Origin: Alphaproteobacteria bacterium
GTDB taxonomy: Bacteria; Pseudomonadota; Alphaproteobacteria; Rs-D84
Length of the DNA: 53,132 nt
NCBI GenBank assembly: GCA_017630405.1
Contig: JAGBVH010000008.1
Coordinates: 1 to 53,132, forward strand
Reading direction: 5' to 3'
The notes beneath the pieces are model-generated. The model was not told where the DNA came from. It worked only from the letters and a program-made list of their open reading frames with translations, and ran no database searches. The position numbers and the translations under genes were made by a program. Positions 8,548-18,117 of this stretch are shown here, in pieces (the first letter of the stretch is position 1; every line of letters begins with the position of its first letter).

Positions 8548-9348
8548 TTAATTTCTTGAATTCCAACTGTTGCTATAGCTTCTTTCTCCATTTTTATATG
8601 CATTCTTGGCATTTCTTAAACAACTAACCATATAATCAACGCATTCTTTAAACTCAGATTTGTTCATATATTTTATTTTGTTAGACTCTTCTCTATCATT
8701 TGTACACATCTTATATTTATCTGAGTCACGCTTCACCACTCCATCACATTGTACTTTCGTTTCTCTACCATCGTATATAGACATCTCAAACAACCCTTTA
8801 AAATCTTTACCTAACTGTTTCTTATGGGCCGTAGACAAATTTTCCCCATTACTTGATAGACTACGAATAGTAGTCAAATTTCGTTCATAACAAATCAAGG
8901 CGTCATCAGTATCAGATATATAATTACATTCATTGATACCAATAAGATCCCCACCCTTAGATGTGCCAGAACCACCATCGCTGTCATCAGAATTCGCGCC
9001 GGCATATTGGAATTTTGTTTTCAATGTTGCCTTTTCAAGTTGTGTTTTCAAGCGGCGCACCATTGAATCAATCTGTTCATATTGCTTGTACATCTGCTGT
9101 GTAATCAGCGTGGTTTTCATCGCGACAACTTCGCGCATAAGGTCTTTGTTATCTTCTGTATTTTCTGTTTCCCATATATTATAGGCATGAACAGAACACA
9201 GCGCAAAGTCACCATTAATCATATCATTACTTTCATCATCACATCCAGTACCGGCGGCACGCGCCCCACCCGACATCAGGCCCAATACCACCACCGCCAT
9301 ACAAATGGGTTTTAAAACATAATCAAAAATACCAAATACCTTTTTCAT
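8548..9348 (-). CDS. Exported protein of unknown family, possible VirB5-like layout
   Basis: 266 residues. The N-terminus (KKVFGIFDYVLKPIC, hydrophobic to GARAA|G near residue 32) is a signal peptide. Residues about 65-110 form a charged helical segment (QQMYKQYEQIDSMVRRLKTQ) ending in LKTKFQYAGA, echoed by the SDTFSYAG sequence of the upstream gene; the two may be partial paralogues. Later there are paired Cys residues (CNYISDTDDALIC, CVDYMVSC) and a Ser/Asn/Arg-rich tail. A signal peptide followed by coiled coil is reminiscent of minor type IV secretion pilins such as VirB5, but I see no diagnostic motif. It follows 9372 by 23 bases with a shared downstream terminator, so the two are probably co-transcribed. 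Confidence 0.82.
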   Translation of the reverse strand: MKKVFGIFDYVLKPICMAVVVLGLMSGGARAAGTGCDDESNDMINGDFALCSVHAYNIWETENTEDNKDLMREVVAMKTTLITQQMYKQYEQIDSMVRRLKTQLEKATLKTKFQYAGANSDDSDGGSGTSKGGDLIGINECNYISDTDDALICYERNLTTIRSLSSNGENLSTAHKKQLGKDFKGLFEMSIYDGRETKVQCDGVVKRDSDKYKMCTNDREESNKIKYMNKSEFKECVDYMVSCLRNAKNAYKNGERSYSNSWNSRN

Positions 9349-9371
9349 AATGTTTTCTTTTTAATGTTTCC

Positions 9372-11189
9372 TTAACTACCTGCTGATCCAGTTTGCTTTG
9401 GTTTTTTCACACAAGTACCATCATAGAAACAACCTGCTCCGTCCACTTTGCACTGTTTGTTTGTATCATCCCAAATCGTCTTGCAATCAGTAATTACATA
9501 GTCACTTGACAAATCAGAACCATCACATAACCAGTTTCTATCCTTGCACTGTGCCTCGTCAAGATTAGGCAAATTAGTTCTCGAAGGATGATCATCGCTG
9601 GTCGTGTGATTAACCAATCTGTCATCCGCACGCGCATTTGCCGATAATTTGGCATAAGCCACACATACATTATTCGGTAAAGTTTTATTATTAATTGCCG
9701 CCTGCAACTGTGCAAAACCAGTTGAAGTCAGGCCACAATATTTCGTCTGTTCAAACCCAGCATGCACACCCGAACGTGAATAGCGATTGTTGCTGGACGA
9801 AGTTCCAACATATTCCGGAGCATCCTGATTAATCATACGTTCCAACACATCAAGGTCTAATGCCGCACCTGTACGCGCACTGTTCTTGCGCCCAAATAGT
9901 GCCAAACTGTCCAACGCCGATGATGCACACCCAATGCGTTCAATCTGATTGCTAGAACTTGTATCTTCGGCATCTTCTATTTCACGCATAATGATCGCAC
10001 CATCTTCCAAGAAACCGGACAGCACACATCTGTTGTCATCTTCGGGTGGGATCGTACCACCAGTAACACACGGAACATTTCCTTTGATATGAGTATTCGC
10101 CTCTGCATTATCAGGACCAGTGCGACCACCCTTAACAGATTTGCCATTCACGCATTCGTTTTTATTATATTCCCCTGGCTTACCACTGCTACCATACGAA
10201 CATATAAACCGGCCCCAACGATTACACGCACCATTCAGCATCATCAACACATCCTGAACATCAACACCAACCGCCATTGCCATTTCCAGCGCTTCGTATG
10301 TTGCATCAATCACCGCATCATATGGTTGGATAAACGCATTTGCTTTTTCCTTGAAACGTTTCACACGTTTTGGCCCACTACAGTTATTACCACGCGTATC
10401 ACAGCCCGCATAACTGAATGTATCACTCATCGCATTACGCAAAGTGGTTAGTGCGCGTTCTGCATCTTCAATCTTGGACATAATTTCGCCACTGATTGTA
10501 TTGCGCATTAAAATTTCGTCCGAGACGCCACGATCCAGCGCCGCATTTTCAGATGCCGTCAATCCATTATCCGGTGTTTGCGCCGCTGTTGCTGCCGCAG
10601 TCGCAGCCGCCAAATCCGCCCTGTCCTGGGCAGCCGCGGCACTTTGTTGTTCAAGACTGGCCTGTAAATTTTGTGTTTGTTGCATCAACACCGCATTTTG
10701 CTGTTGCATTTGTTCCATTTGCGCCTGCATTTGTTGCATTTGGGCATTATTTGCCGCGGCGGCCTGTTGCGCCGCAACCTGCTGTGCCGCCGCATTTGCG
10801 GCTATTTCCTGTTGTTTAAGCTTGCTTGTCACATCGCCCACAATCTGCGCAGACAAAGATTCAATCAATGCATCACCATGCTTCTTGCATGTTGCGTTTG
10901 AATTCACACACCCAGAAACAATCGGACGCGCAATATCCATTGTTGTACAACCCGCACATTTCGGCTGGGCACAACGCAAAATCAAAGAATTACAATTACC
11001 AAAATCCGCCTTGGCCGTTCCCCCGCCACTGCGGTTATTCATCAAATTATTCCAATTATTATTATTTGTGGAACCAGATTGACCACTCCACGCGGTCAGA
11101 TTACTGCCCGCTGTGGTTGCAACCTGCGCACTTGACACAAACGGAAATGCGCACAAAACCAACAATAAAAATTGCTTAATGTGTTTCAT
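9372..11189 (-). CDS. Exported Cys-rich protein with a Gln-rich coiled coil
   Basis: 605 residues. Signal peptide MKHIKQFLLLVLCAFPFVSSA. Residues 25-60 are Asn/Ser/Gly-rich. A Cys cluster (CNSLILRCAQPKCAGC) lies near 65-82. Residues about 120-205 are an Ala/Gln/Met-rich coiled coil (QMQQMQAQMEQMQQQN and similar) suited to multimerisation. The remainder has scattered Cys pairs and ends CKTIWDDTNKQCKVDGAGC followed by a basic tail. It is first in a unit with 8548 and is preceded by an AT-rich leader with the weak ribosome site AGAGAAT. No family is recognised; a cell-surface or periplasmic structural role is likely. It could be a component of an uncharacterised secretion or adhesion apparatus. 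Confidence 0.85.
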   Translation of the reverse strand: MKHIKQFLLLVLCAFPFVSSAQVATTAGSNLTAWSGQSGSTNNNNWNNLMNNRSGGGTAKADFGNCNSLILRCAQPKCAGCTTMDIARPIVSGCVNSNATCKKHGDALIESLSAQIVGDVTSKLKQQEIAANAAAQQVAAQQAAAANNAQMQQMQAQMEQMQQQNAVLMQQTQNLQASLEQQSAAAAQDRADLAAATAAATAAQTPDNGLTASENAALDRGVSDEILMRNTISGEIMSKIEDAERALTTLRNAMSDTFSYAGCDTRGNNCSGPKRVKRFKEKANAFIQPYDAVIDATYEALEMAMAVGVDVQDVLMMLNGACNRWGRFICSYGSSGKPGEYNKNECVNGKSVKGGRTGPDNAEANTHIKGNVPCVTGGTIPPEDDNRCVLSGFLEDGAIIMREIEDAEDTSSSNQIERIGCASSALDSLALFGRKNSARTGAALDLDVLERMINQDAPEYVGTSSSNNRYSRSGVHAGFEQTKYCGLTSTGFAQLQAAINNKTLPNNVCVAYAKLSANARADDRLVNHTTSDDHPSRTNLPNLDEAQCKDRNWLCDGSDLSSDYVITDCKTIWDDTNKQCKVDGAGCFYDGTCVKKPKQTGSAGS

Positions 11190-11257
11190 ATTCTCTCTAT
11201 GGATTTTATTTTAACATAAAATCGCCGTACATAAAAGAAAAAATATCAAGAAAAATA

Positions 11258-11278
11258 AAAAAATCCGGCAACGCCGGA
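11258..11278 (-). terminator. Rho-independent terminator after the PAP2 gene
   Basis: TCCGGC-AACGCCGGA stem (11264-11278) with a T run on the minus strand (A run on the plus). It ends the minus-strand run read from 13481. Confidence 0.88.
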
Positions 11279-11280
11279 CT

Positions 11281-11955
11281 TTAATTTCTTTTGCTCAACA
11301 CGGATTTTACTATATCCGCAATCACCATCCCTAAAAACGCCCCAAAAATCACATCCGTTGGCCAGTGTGCCCCAACCGCAACACGCGAAAAACCAACCAT
11401 AATCGCCAATGTCCATGTCAGTGCTTTGTATCGTGGCGCCAACAATCCCATCATTACCAATCCCGCAAAAGTGACTGTTGTATGCCCCGATGGCATAGAA
11501 TTAAACGCCCAATCAAACGAGAAAGGATAATAACCTGTTTGCCCGATTCCTTCATAAAAGACTGGACGCATACGACCAATCAAAATCTTTAAAATCTTGA
11601 CCGTAATACCTGCTGTAAAAACTGATGCAAAAATATAAAAAGCATAACTATTCTTGGTTTTATCAAAGAAATCACGCACATATCCCCAGAATACATATTT
11701 ACTTTTATCTTCGGATTTTGTTCCTATGGTTTTCTTAAAATAAAAAACCGCCAACGCCACAGCCGCCGCAAAAATCCAAACAGTACCATCAAACACCAAA
11801 TCAAAGAACCGCCACAACCCACAGTTAAAATTTCGTATAAACAACTGCAACGGACGGTCATACCACACAACCCCCAGCGCAACCAACGCTAAAGTTATGG
11901 CCGCACCCATAAAAATTCTTTTCCATTTAAGTTTATTATCAGATGTCAAAAACAT
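11281..11955 (-). CDS. PAP2-family membrane phosphatase
   Basis: 224 residues with about six hydrophobic segments. The three PAP2 phosphatase motifs are intact: KILIGRMRP, PSGHTT and SRVAVGAHWPTD, which hold the catalytic His pair and Arg residues. Members dephosphorylate undecaprenyl pyrophosphate, phosphatidylglycerophosphate or lipid A at the membrane; the substrate here cannot be chosen from sequence. It lies 17 bases downstream of the degenerate tail-protease gene and shares its terminator. Lipid A or lipid-carrier recycling would fit the envelope-oriented neighbourhood (PagL-like gene, Sec translocon, glycan locus). An LpxE-type activity is one possibility. Confidence 0.85.
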   Translation of the reverse strand: MFLTSDNKLKWKRIFMGAAITLALVALGVVWYDRPLQLFIRNFNCGLWRFFDLVFDGTVWIFAAAVALAVFYFKKTIGTKSEDKSKYVFWGYVRDFFDKTKNSYAFYIFASVFTAGITVKILKILIGRMRPVFYEGIGQTGYYPFSFDWAFNSMPSGHTTVTFAGLVMMGLLAPRYKALTWTLAIMVGFSRVAVGAHWPTDVIFGAFLGMVIADIVKSVLSKRN

Positions 11956-11972
11956 GATTTTATCCCCCTGCT

Positions 11973-13481
11973 TTATTCCGCGATTAAACGAGTATAAACC
12001 TTAGGCGTGGTCAAAATCTTGACTGCAACCGCAGTTGCAACCGCATCTTCATCCGCGCCACTGGTAATCACCGGACATCCGCGACGAATTGTTGCCGCAT
12101 CAACACCCGTTTCGCGATTAAAGTCACGCGCATTAAAATCATTATTCACAACATTAAGAAAGAATACATCCTGCTGTTGATTTGAACGAATATTGGACAG
12201 ACACACAATCGGAAACAATCCTCGTCCATCAATCGCACGCCCAGAACCCGTCTTGATAGATTTATTCAACAGTTCCAACGCACCGCCATTATCCAAATCA
12301 ATCCGCGATGCAATTCGGGCCGCACCCGCAGTTGGCGTGCCAACCAGAACACCACGCAAATTTTCATAAAATGCTGCTGCCAAAGCCTCGGCTGTACCGC
12401 GTGTCATATCGGACATCAACACAACAACCGGTACATCTGTTATCGCATCTGCCCCTGGAACAACTTCTACTTCTTCCTTGGCGGTTTCGACAATTCGCAT
12501 CACAGGATTTTTACCAACAAACATCCCCGCCAATTTCGCGGCCGCGCGTTCATCATCACCGGTGGCGGCACGCAAATCCAAAATTAATCCGGAAATATCT
12601 GGATATTTGGCCAAGGCCTCATTTACCACAGAAACAGCCCCATCGGTCACCTCGTGAACAATAATTTCCAATAAACCGCCAGTATCTGGATTACTGCGAT
12701 GTATAACATCCGCATCCGCCAACACAACTGTCGCGCGACGCAATACAACATTTTTATCCCCAGACGGTGTTAATAATTTGATTTTAGAAGTCCCCGAATT
12801 GAACCCAGTTAACACACGCGCCAAATCTGCATCTGACATCTTCGCCACAGGTTTACCATTAATTTCTGCAATTAAATCACCCGCACGAATACCTGCGGTA
12901 TCCGCCGGTGCATCCTTGAAAATACCAGTCACGCGGAAATTGCCACGCTCGTCACGCGCCCCTTCCAGCCCCAGACTGGTCAAAATTCGACCATCTTCGG
13001 CAATTTCGGCAGCCTTGGAAAATATATAACGGCCATTTTCATCTAAATCACGAATTAAACTGTCCACAACGACTTGGTAAATTTCGCTCTGGCTAAGACG
13101 ATGCAAGTTTTTATCGTTTGCACGCAACTTTAAAATCAACGCGGTTGTAATTTCACCAAATCCATTCCAGTCATCTGCGCGTGGTCTTGGAAAATTAGCA
13201 ATAATCGCATCATCCCAGACCAGCACAACCCGCTCGTCTGTTGCGGCGATATGCGCAGACGGATGTAATTTTTCCAGACTTTCAATCGCAACATTAAGAT
13301 TCTTGCCAGCCCATTTGGCTTCATTTAATTTTTCATAAATTTCAGCAAAAGTCTGGGACATTTCAAAGACCGGCAATCCGTCCTGAACAGGTTCATCCGC
13401 AAAGAATAAACCATCCCCAAAAGCCGTTGGCACCGCACCCAAGGATATTATCACCCAAGTTAAAAATTTTAACATCTTCAT
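11973..13481 (-). CDS. Carboxy-terminal-processing protease-like protein, catalytically degenerate
   Basis: 502 residues from the ATG at 13481 (six G bases and AAAGG upstream; ATG 13475 is an alternative). Signal peptide near residues 1-22 (ending AFG). A PDZ domain lies at about 172-245 (SLGLEGAR, GIFKDAPADTAGIRAGDLIAEINGKPV) followed by an S41-like core. In active family members the nucleophile lies in SASASE and the base Lys in PTFGKG, 25 residues apart. Here the same positions read MTRGTAE (Gly362) and PTAGAA (Ala387), so both catalytic residues are missing. The fold-level context is well kept, implying a non-catalytic role such as PDZ-mediated binding or scaffolding in the periplasm. It sits between secF and the PAP2 gene. 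Confidence in the family is good; loss of activity is inferred by alignment by eye. Confidence 0.85.
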   Translation of the reverse strand: MKMLKFLTWVIISLGAVPTAFGDGLFFADEPVQDGLPVFEMSQTFAEIYEKLNEAKWAGKNLNVAIESLEKLHPSAHIAATDERVVLVWDDAIIANFPRPRADDWNGFGEITTALILKLRANDKNLHRLSQSEIYQVVVDSLIRDLDENGRYIFSKAAEIAEDGRILTSLGLEGARDERGNFRVTGIFKDAPADTAGIRAGDLIAEINGKPVAKMSDADLARVLTGFNSGTSKIKLLTPSGDKNVVLRRATVVLADADVIHRSNPDTGGLLEIIVHEVTDGAVSVVNEALAKYPDISGLILDLRAATGDDERAAAKLAGMFVGKNPVMRIVETAKEEVEVVPGADAITDVPVVVLMSDMTRGTAEALAAAFYENLRGVLVGTPTAGAARIASRIDLDNGGALELLNKSIKTGSGRAIDGRGLFPIVCLSNIRSNQQQDVFFLNVVNNDFNARDFNRETGVDAATIRRGCPVITSGADEDAVATAVAVKILTTPKVYTRLIAE

Positions 13482-13520
13482 TTCCTTTCCCCCCTTAGCC
13501 ACAGTGCCACAGATTATATA

Positions 13521-14381
13521 TTATTTCTCGTCACGCAAATTAAAGTTATACAAAATCATGTTGGAAATAAAGATACTTGTAAATGTTCCCATCACGACCG
13601 AGAATCCCATCGCCAACGCAAATTCACGCAGAACCTGGCCACCGAATATATACAAACCAATCATCGCCAACAGTGTGGAAACGCTGGTTAACATGGTACG
13701 GCGCAACATTTCACTGACCGATAAATCAATCAGTTCGTCCATTGGCATTTTATGATATTTCTTAACATTCTCATCGATACGATCATAGTTAACAACCTTG
13801 TCATTAATGGAATAACCAATACCCGTCAATATAACGGCAATTGCGGTCTGATTAAATTCCAATCCGGTTGCGGAAAAGAACCCGAACATCAATATAAAGT
13901 CCAAGAACAGCGAACAAAATGCGCCAATTGCATATCCACCCTTGTATCGAATCCAAACATAAATAGCCATCATTACGAACGCGAACAATATCGCCAAGAT
14001 ACCGCCACGAATCAATTCCCCACCAATTTTTGGTCCAACGACCTGAATCTGGGAATATTGAACATTTTCACCCAGGATATCTTTAATCTGGGTTACACGT
14101 TCGTTCTGTTCGACATCGGTTGCACCCTTTGACAAACCAACGCGGATTAAAACAGCCTTGCCATCAACTTCCTGTAATTCCGGCTTAAACTGCGACAATG
14201 CACCACGCATCTGTTCAATGGAATAATTTTCTGTGACGGGTGTCACCTCCATCGCGATACCACCCGAAAAGTCAATCCCATAATTCAGCCCGCGTGTCAT
14301 CAGCAATATCACCGACAACAACACCAACGCGCCCGAAATTATATACGATAATTTACGATATTTCATAAAATGCAGAACCAT
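13521..14381 (-). CDS. secF: Protein translocase subunit SecF
   Basis: 286 residues with the SecF signature: N-terminal membrane segment, periplasmic GLNYGIDFSGGIAMEV, and the C-terminal membrane block with GIGYSINDKVVNYDRIDEN and a TSVSTLLAMIGLYIFGG helix. With SecD and YajC it uses the proton gradient to assist protein movement out of the SecYEG channel. The ATG at 14381 follows GGGGAAAG. It lies 20 bases downstream of secD in one operon. Confidence 0.96.
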   Translation of the reverse strand: MVLHFMKYRKLSYIISGALVLLSVILLMTRGLNYGIDFSGGIAMEVTPVTENYSIEQMRGALSQFKPELQEVDGKAVLIRVGLSKGATDVEQNERVTQIKDILGENVQYSQIQVVGPKIGGELIRGGILAILFAFVMMAIYVWIRYKGGYAIGAFCSLFLDFILMFGFFSATGLEFNQTAIAVILTGIGYSINDKVVNYDRIDENVKKYHKMPMDELIDLSVSEMLRRTMLTSVSTLLAMIGLYIFGGQVLREFALAMGFSVVMGTFTSIFISNMILYNFNLRDEK

Positions 14382-14401
14382 AACTTTCCCCTTTGCATTC
14401 T

Positions 14402-15955
14402 TTATTTAACAAAACCGATTTTCTTGTTTTTGCCGTTCATGTACCAGTCAATCAATACTTTGGTCAAACATACACATGTGAACAATGTTGTCAAAATACC
14501 AATCGACAAAGTGACCGCAAACCCACGAATTGGACCCGCACCGAACTGGAACAAAACCAACGCACAAATCAGTGTGGTCAAGTTTCCGTCCAAAACGGTC
14601 TTCATCGCCCTGTCAAAGCCGATATTAATCGCACGCAATGGTGGTACCCCCGCCTTGACTTCGTCACGGATACGCTCGAACGGCAACACATTCGCATCAA
14701 CCGCCATACCCAGTGTCAACACAATACCCGCAATACCCGGCAATGTCAGTGTCGCACCAAACAGCGCAGTCAAACCAACAATCATGGCCAAGTTTACCAT
14801 CAACGCAATACCTGCAATCACACCGAACGAACGATAAACAAAGAACAAGAACACAAATATAAACAGCACACCTGTAATCGCACCGATTTTACCCTGGGCA
14901 ATTGTATCAGCACCCAACCCCGCACCAACTGTTCTTTCTTCGATAACCGTCAACGGCGCAGGCAACGCACCACTGCGCAACAGCACCGCTAAATCCTTGG
15001 CCCCTTGCAAATTAAACCCACCAGAAATCTGGCCACGACCACCAGGAATTGGTTCACGAATTGTTGGCGCAGACAAAACCTTGCCGTCCAGAACAATCGC
15101 AAAACGTTCATTTACATGTTCAGTTGTCAGTTTCGCAAATCTGCGTGCGCCTGATGCATCAAACACAGTTGTCACAACCGGCATATTATTCTGATCAAAG
15201 TCGGCCTGAGAATCCTTTAATGACTCACCAGAAACTTCTACACGCGAATAAACAGGTACCATCTGCCCAGGCATATCCATATAAGGCAAGAATTCAGTCC
15301 CATTTGGCGCACGACCCGACGCCAGCTGTTCGCTTGTCACAGATTCATTAACCAAATGGAAAGTCATCTTGGCAGTCTGACCAATCAAACTCTTGATATG
15401 TTCTGGATTATCAACCCCAGGCAACTGAATCAAAATATATTTACCACCCTGGCTTTGAATCGAAGGTTCTTTGGTACCCAGCGCATCAATACGACGACGA
15501 ACAATTTCAATACTGCGCGCCAAAGCATCTTGAATCATTTCTTCTTTTTGTTTATCAGAATAGGACAATTCAATAGATTTACCATCCGATGTAATATCCA
15601 CAGTATTACCAAACACGCTCTTCAAGCGACCTTTCGCCTTGGAAACTTCATCTGCTTCACGAACAACCAGCGACACAACACCATCATGATTACGCAGATT
15701 AGAAAAACGAATAACGCCCTTGTTTCTGTCAATCAAAGCACTGCGTGTTTCATCATACAACTGTGCAGTTTTTTCCTGCATCATTGTTGTTGTATCAACT
15801 TCAAGCAACAGTTGCGCACCACCCTTCAAGTCCAATCCCAAAGACACAGGACCAATCCATGATGGAAAATAAGGCGCCAACTTTGGCGACATTGTTGGCA
15901 CAGCCAACAACACACAAAACACCGATACAAAAACTATCGCCAACTTCTTAAACAT
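14402..15955 (-). CDS. secD: Protein translocase subunit SecD
   Basis: 517 residues. Shows the SecD hallmark LGLDLKGGAQLLLEVD after the first membrane helix, a large periplasmic domain (RRRIDALGTKEPSIQSQG, IQLPGVDNP), GRGQISGGF, and the six-helix C-terminal domain with LGMAVDANVLPFERIRDE. The second ATG of the frame (15955, MFKKLAIVF) is preferred because AAAGGG stands seven bases before it, whereas it would almost touch the first ATG at 15961. It lies between yajC and secF, the usual order. Confidence 0.96.
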   Translation of the reverse strand: MFKKLAIVFVSVFCVLLAVPTMSPKLAPYFPSWIGPVSLGLDLKGGAQLLLEVDTTTMMQEKTAQLYDETRSALIDRNKGVIRFSNLRNHDGVVSLVVREADEVSKAKGRLKSVFGNTVDITSDGKSIELSYSDKQKEEMIQDALARSIEIVRRRIDALGTKEPSIQSQGGKYILIQLPGVDNPEHIKSLIGQTAKMTFHLVNESVTSEQLASGRAPNGTEFLPYMDMPGQMVPVYSRVEVSGESLKDSQADFDQNNMPVVTTVFDASGARRFAKLTTEHVNERFAIVLDGKVLSAPTIREPIPGGRGQISGGFNLQGAKDLAVLLRSGALPAPLTVIEERTVGAGLGADTIAQGKIGAITGVLFIFVFLFFVYRSFGVIAGIALMVNLAMIVGLTALFGATLTLPGIAGIVLTLGMAVDANVLPFERIRDEVKAGVPPLRAINIGFDRAMKTVLDGNLTTLICALVLFQFGAGPIRGFAVTLSIGILTTLFTCVCLTKVLIDWYMNGKNKKIGFVK

Positions 15956-15971
15956 AACCATACCCTTTTAT

Positions 15972-16286
15972 TTATTCAACGGACACAACCGCGTTTTTAT
16001 TAACCTCAATAACAACGCCCTTGGCAACTTCCAATTCGATTGTTTTTTCGTTAATCTTCTTGATTTTACCATAGATTCCAGCCGCCATCACGCGATTACC
16101 AACCTTAAGCGAATCCAACATTTTCTGATATTCTACCATACGCTTTTTATTTGGACGAACCATAAACAGGTAAATAATTCCAAAGACAATTACACAATAC
16201 CAAACCATGCCCCAGAAACTGCCCTGTGGTGCAGCGGCTGGCGCAGTTTGTACAACTGTATCTACAACTTCTGCTGTTTGTTCCAT
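15972..16286 (-). CDS. yajC: Sec translocon accessory subunit YajC
   Basis: 104 residues: a short acidic/Ala-Pro N-terminus, one membrane helix (WGMVWYCVIVFGIIYLFMV) ending in RPNKKR, then the soluble domain with VGNRVMAAGIYGKIKKI. It is a partner of SecDF at the inner membrane. First gene of yajC-secD-secF, with AAGGAG before the ATG and its own promoter just upstream. Confidence 0.95.
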   Translation of the reverse strand: MEQTAEVVDTVVQTAPAAAPQGSFWGMVWYCVIVFGIIYLFMVRPNKKRMVEYQKMLDSLKVGNRVMAAGIYGKIKKINEKTIELEVAKGVVIEVNKNAVVSVE

Positions 16287-16314
16287 ATATTTTCTCCTTA
16301 TTTAATACGGTCAC

Positions 16315-16343
16315 AATAGTAAAAAAACCTAGAAAAGTAAAGG
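16315..16343 (-). promoter_or_regulatory. Promoter for yajC-secD-secF
   Basis: Minus strand TTTACT (16338-16343), 17 bases, TATTGT (16315-16320). It lies in the 73-base gap after mutL and gives a leader of about 20 bases holding the AAGGAG site. Confidence 0.5.
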
Positions 16344-16359
16344 AAAAATAGCGAAAAAT

Positions 16360-18108
16360 TTAACGCTCGAACCAACCGTCAACTTCGGTCAAAGGAATCA
16401 GTTTATAAACCGGCCGTCCATGGTTACATTGCCCCGCACGTTCGGTCCGTTCAATATCACGCAACAAAGCATCCATTTGAATCATATCCAACTTCTGGCC
16501 CGCACGCACCGAATGATGACACGCATAGTTTGCCAGTTTCAAATGCAACCGTTCACTTAACTGCGAAGAATGCCCATTTACACGCACCTCGTCCGCAATT
16601 GCACGCAAAACATCAGCCCAGTTCAAATCCCAATCGGCCGGCTTTTCAAAAATCGCAACCGCCCCATCACCAAATGCATCCAACGACAATCCCGATTGCT
16701 TTAATTCATCCGATATAGACAAAATCGCACCTACATCTTCTTCACGCAAATCTATCACAATCGGTGTTAACAATGGCTGAGTCTTGATTTTATGCGCACG
16801 CAATTTTTCATATGTAATGCGTTCATGCGCTGCATGCTGATCCACAATCACCAGATTATCTTCTTTCTGTGCAATTATGTATTTATTACCAACCTGCCCC
16901 ACAACACGTCCCAAAGGCAAATCAACAACTGTCTGTGCCGCCTCAACCTGACTTTGTACCGGTGCGCATCTGCCAACCCTTTCAACTGGTGCGACATTAA
17001 ACATATTTACAGGCACAACCCTTACATCATCACGCACACGAAAATCACCCGTTTTTATTCCAAAATCAAATTTCGCAGGACTTGCTTCCTGATGTGCAAC
17101 CGGCGCCGGAATCACTGGCGCAGACGGTTGATTGTTCATAGTACGCGACAATCTTTCGCGCAAAGTCTTAATTATAAAAGACCGCACATGTGTCGGTTCC
17201 AAGAAATGTACTTCGGTCTTGGCCGGCGAAACATTAACATCAACAAACTGTGGTGGCAATGTCAAATACAGCGCACACAAAGGAAACTCGCGCGCATGCA
17301 TCACATCCATATAGGCCGCCCGCAATGCACCAACCAAAACCTTGTCTTTGACAGGGCGCCCATTTATAAACAGATATTGATCAACACTGGACGCACGTCG
17401 CAAAGTTGGCTCAGAAATAAAGCCGGTTAAGCGCATATTTGCGTTGCTGTTCGAAACCGCATCAACTTCTAGCATACGCCCAACAACATCATCACCCATA
17501 ACAGCCGCAATACGCGACATCAAATCCTGATTTTTTGGGAAACGCCATTTATTATTCAGAACAAACCCAACATCTGAACGCGCCATAGCAAGTCGTTTTA
17601 CAACCTCTAGCACAGACATCATTTCCGCCCTGTCCCCACGCAAAAATTTCAATCGCGCAGGTGTCTTGGCAAATAAATTCTGAACACGAATACGGGTTCC
17701 CGCCTCCCAATCCGAAGGCCGGATTTCATGCGTAGAGCAATCAATTTGCCACCCATTTTCATCCACCCCATTACATGTATCAATTGTCATATCAGACACA
17801 GATGCAATTGACGGCAACGCCTCGCCACGAAACCCCATAAAATTAATATTTAACAAATCATCATCTGGCAATTTAGAAGTCGCATGACGCGTTATTGCCC
17901 GCGCCAAATCATCCCGAGACATACCCGAGCCATTATCCACAATACTGATAAGTGTACGCCCCCCATCAACAACATCAACCATAATCTGGTCAGACCCCGC
18001 ATCCAACGCATTTTCCACCAATTCTTTAACCACGCTGGCGGGGCGTTCCACCACTTCACCAGCGGCGATTTGATTGATTAAAAATTCAGGTAACACGCGT
18101 ACAGGCAA
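16360..18108 (-). CDS. mutL: DNA mismatch repair protein MutL
   Basis: 582 residues. The GHKL ATPase N-terminus is complete: INQIAAGEVVERPASVVKELVENALDAG, DNGSGM, GFRGEALPSIASV and the later ATP-lid region. The linker (about 335-390) is Pro/Ala/Val-rich and the C-terminal dimerisation domain ends HGRPVYKLIPLTEVDGWFER. It couples MutS mismatch recognition to strand removal. The endonuclease DQHAAHERITYEK segment is present (DQHA at about 417), but the complete metal-site set was not checked. TTG at 18108 is taken as the start: it gives MPVRVLPEF, the usual MutL beginning, with AAGGAT at good spacing. It lies nine bases behind greA, probably coupled. Confidence 0.95.
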   Translation of the reverse strand: MPVRVLPEFLINQIAAGEVVERPASVVKELVENALDAGSDQIMVDVVDGGRTLISIVDNGSGMSRDDLARAITRHATSKLPDDDLLNINFMGFRGEALPSIASVSDMTIDTCNGVDENGWQIDCSTHEIRPSDWEAGTRIRVQNLFAKTPARLKFLRGDRAEMMSVLEVVKRLAMARSDVGFVLNNKWRFPKNQDLMSRIAAVMGDDVVGRMLEVDAVSNSNANMRLTGFISEPTLRRASSVDQYLFINGRPVKDKVLVGALRAAYMDVMHAREFPLCALYLTLPPQFVDVNVSPAKTEVHFLEPTHVRSFIIKTLRERLSRTMNNQPSAPVIPAPVAHQEASPAKFDFGIKTGDFRVRDDVRVVPVNMFNVAPVERVGRCAPVQSQVEAAQTVVDLPLGRVVGQVGNKYIIAQKEDNLVIVDQHAAHERITYEKLRAHKIKTQPLLTPIVIDLREEDVGAILSISDELKQSGLSLDAFGDGAVAIFEKPADWDLNWADVLRAIADEVRVNGHSSQLSERLHLKLANYACHHSVRAGQKLDMIQMDALLRDIERTERAGQCNHGRPVYKLIPLTEVDGWFER

Positions 18109-18117
18109 CGCAAATCC

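Noticed and set aside
10444-11082. 212-codon plus-strand Cys/Ala-rich frame
   Set aside because: Antisense to the Gln/Ala coiled coil of the gene at 9372; the repeated Cys and Ala come from complementing Ala and Gln codons.
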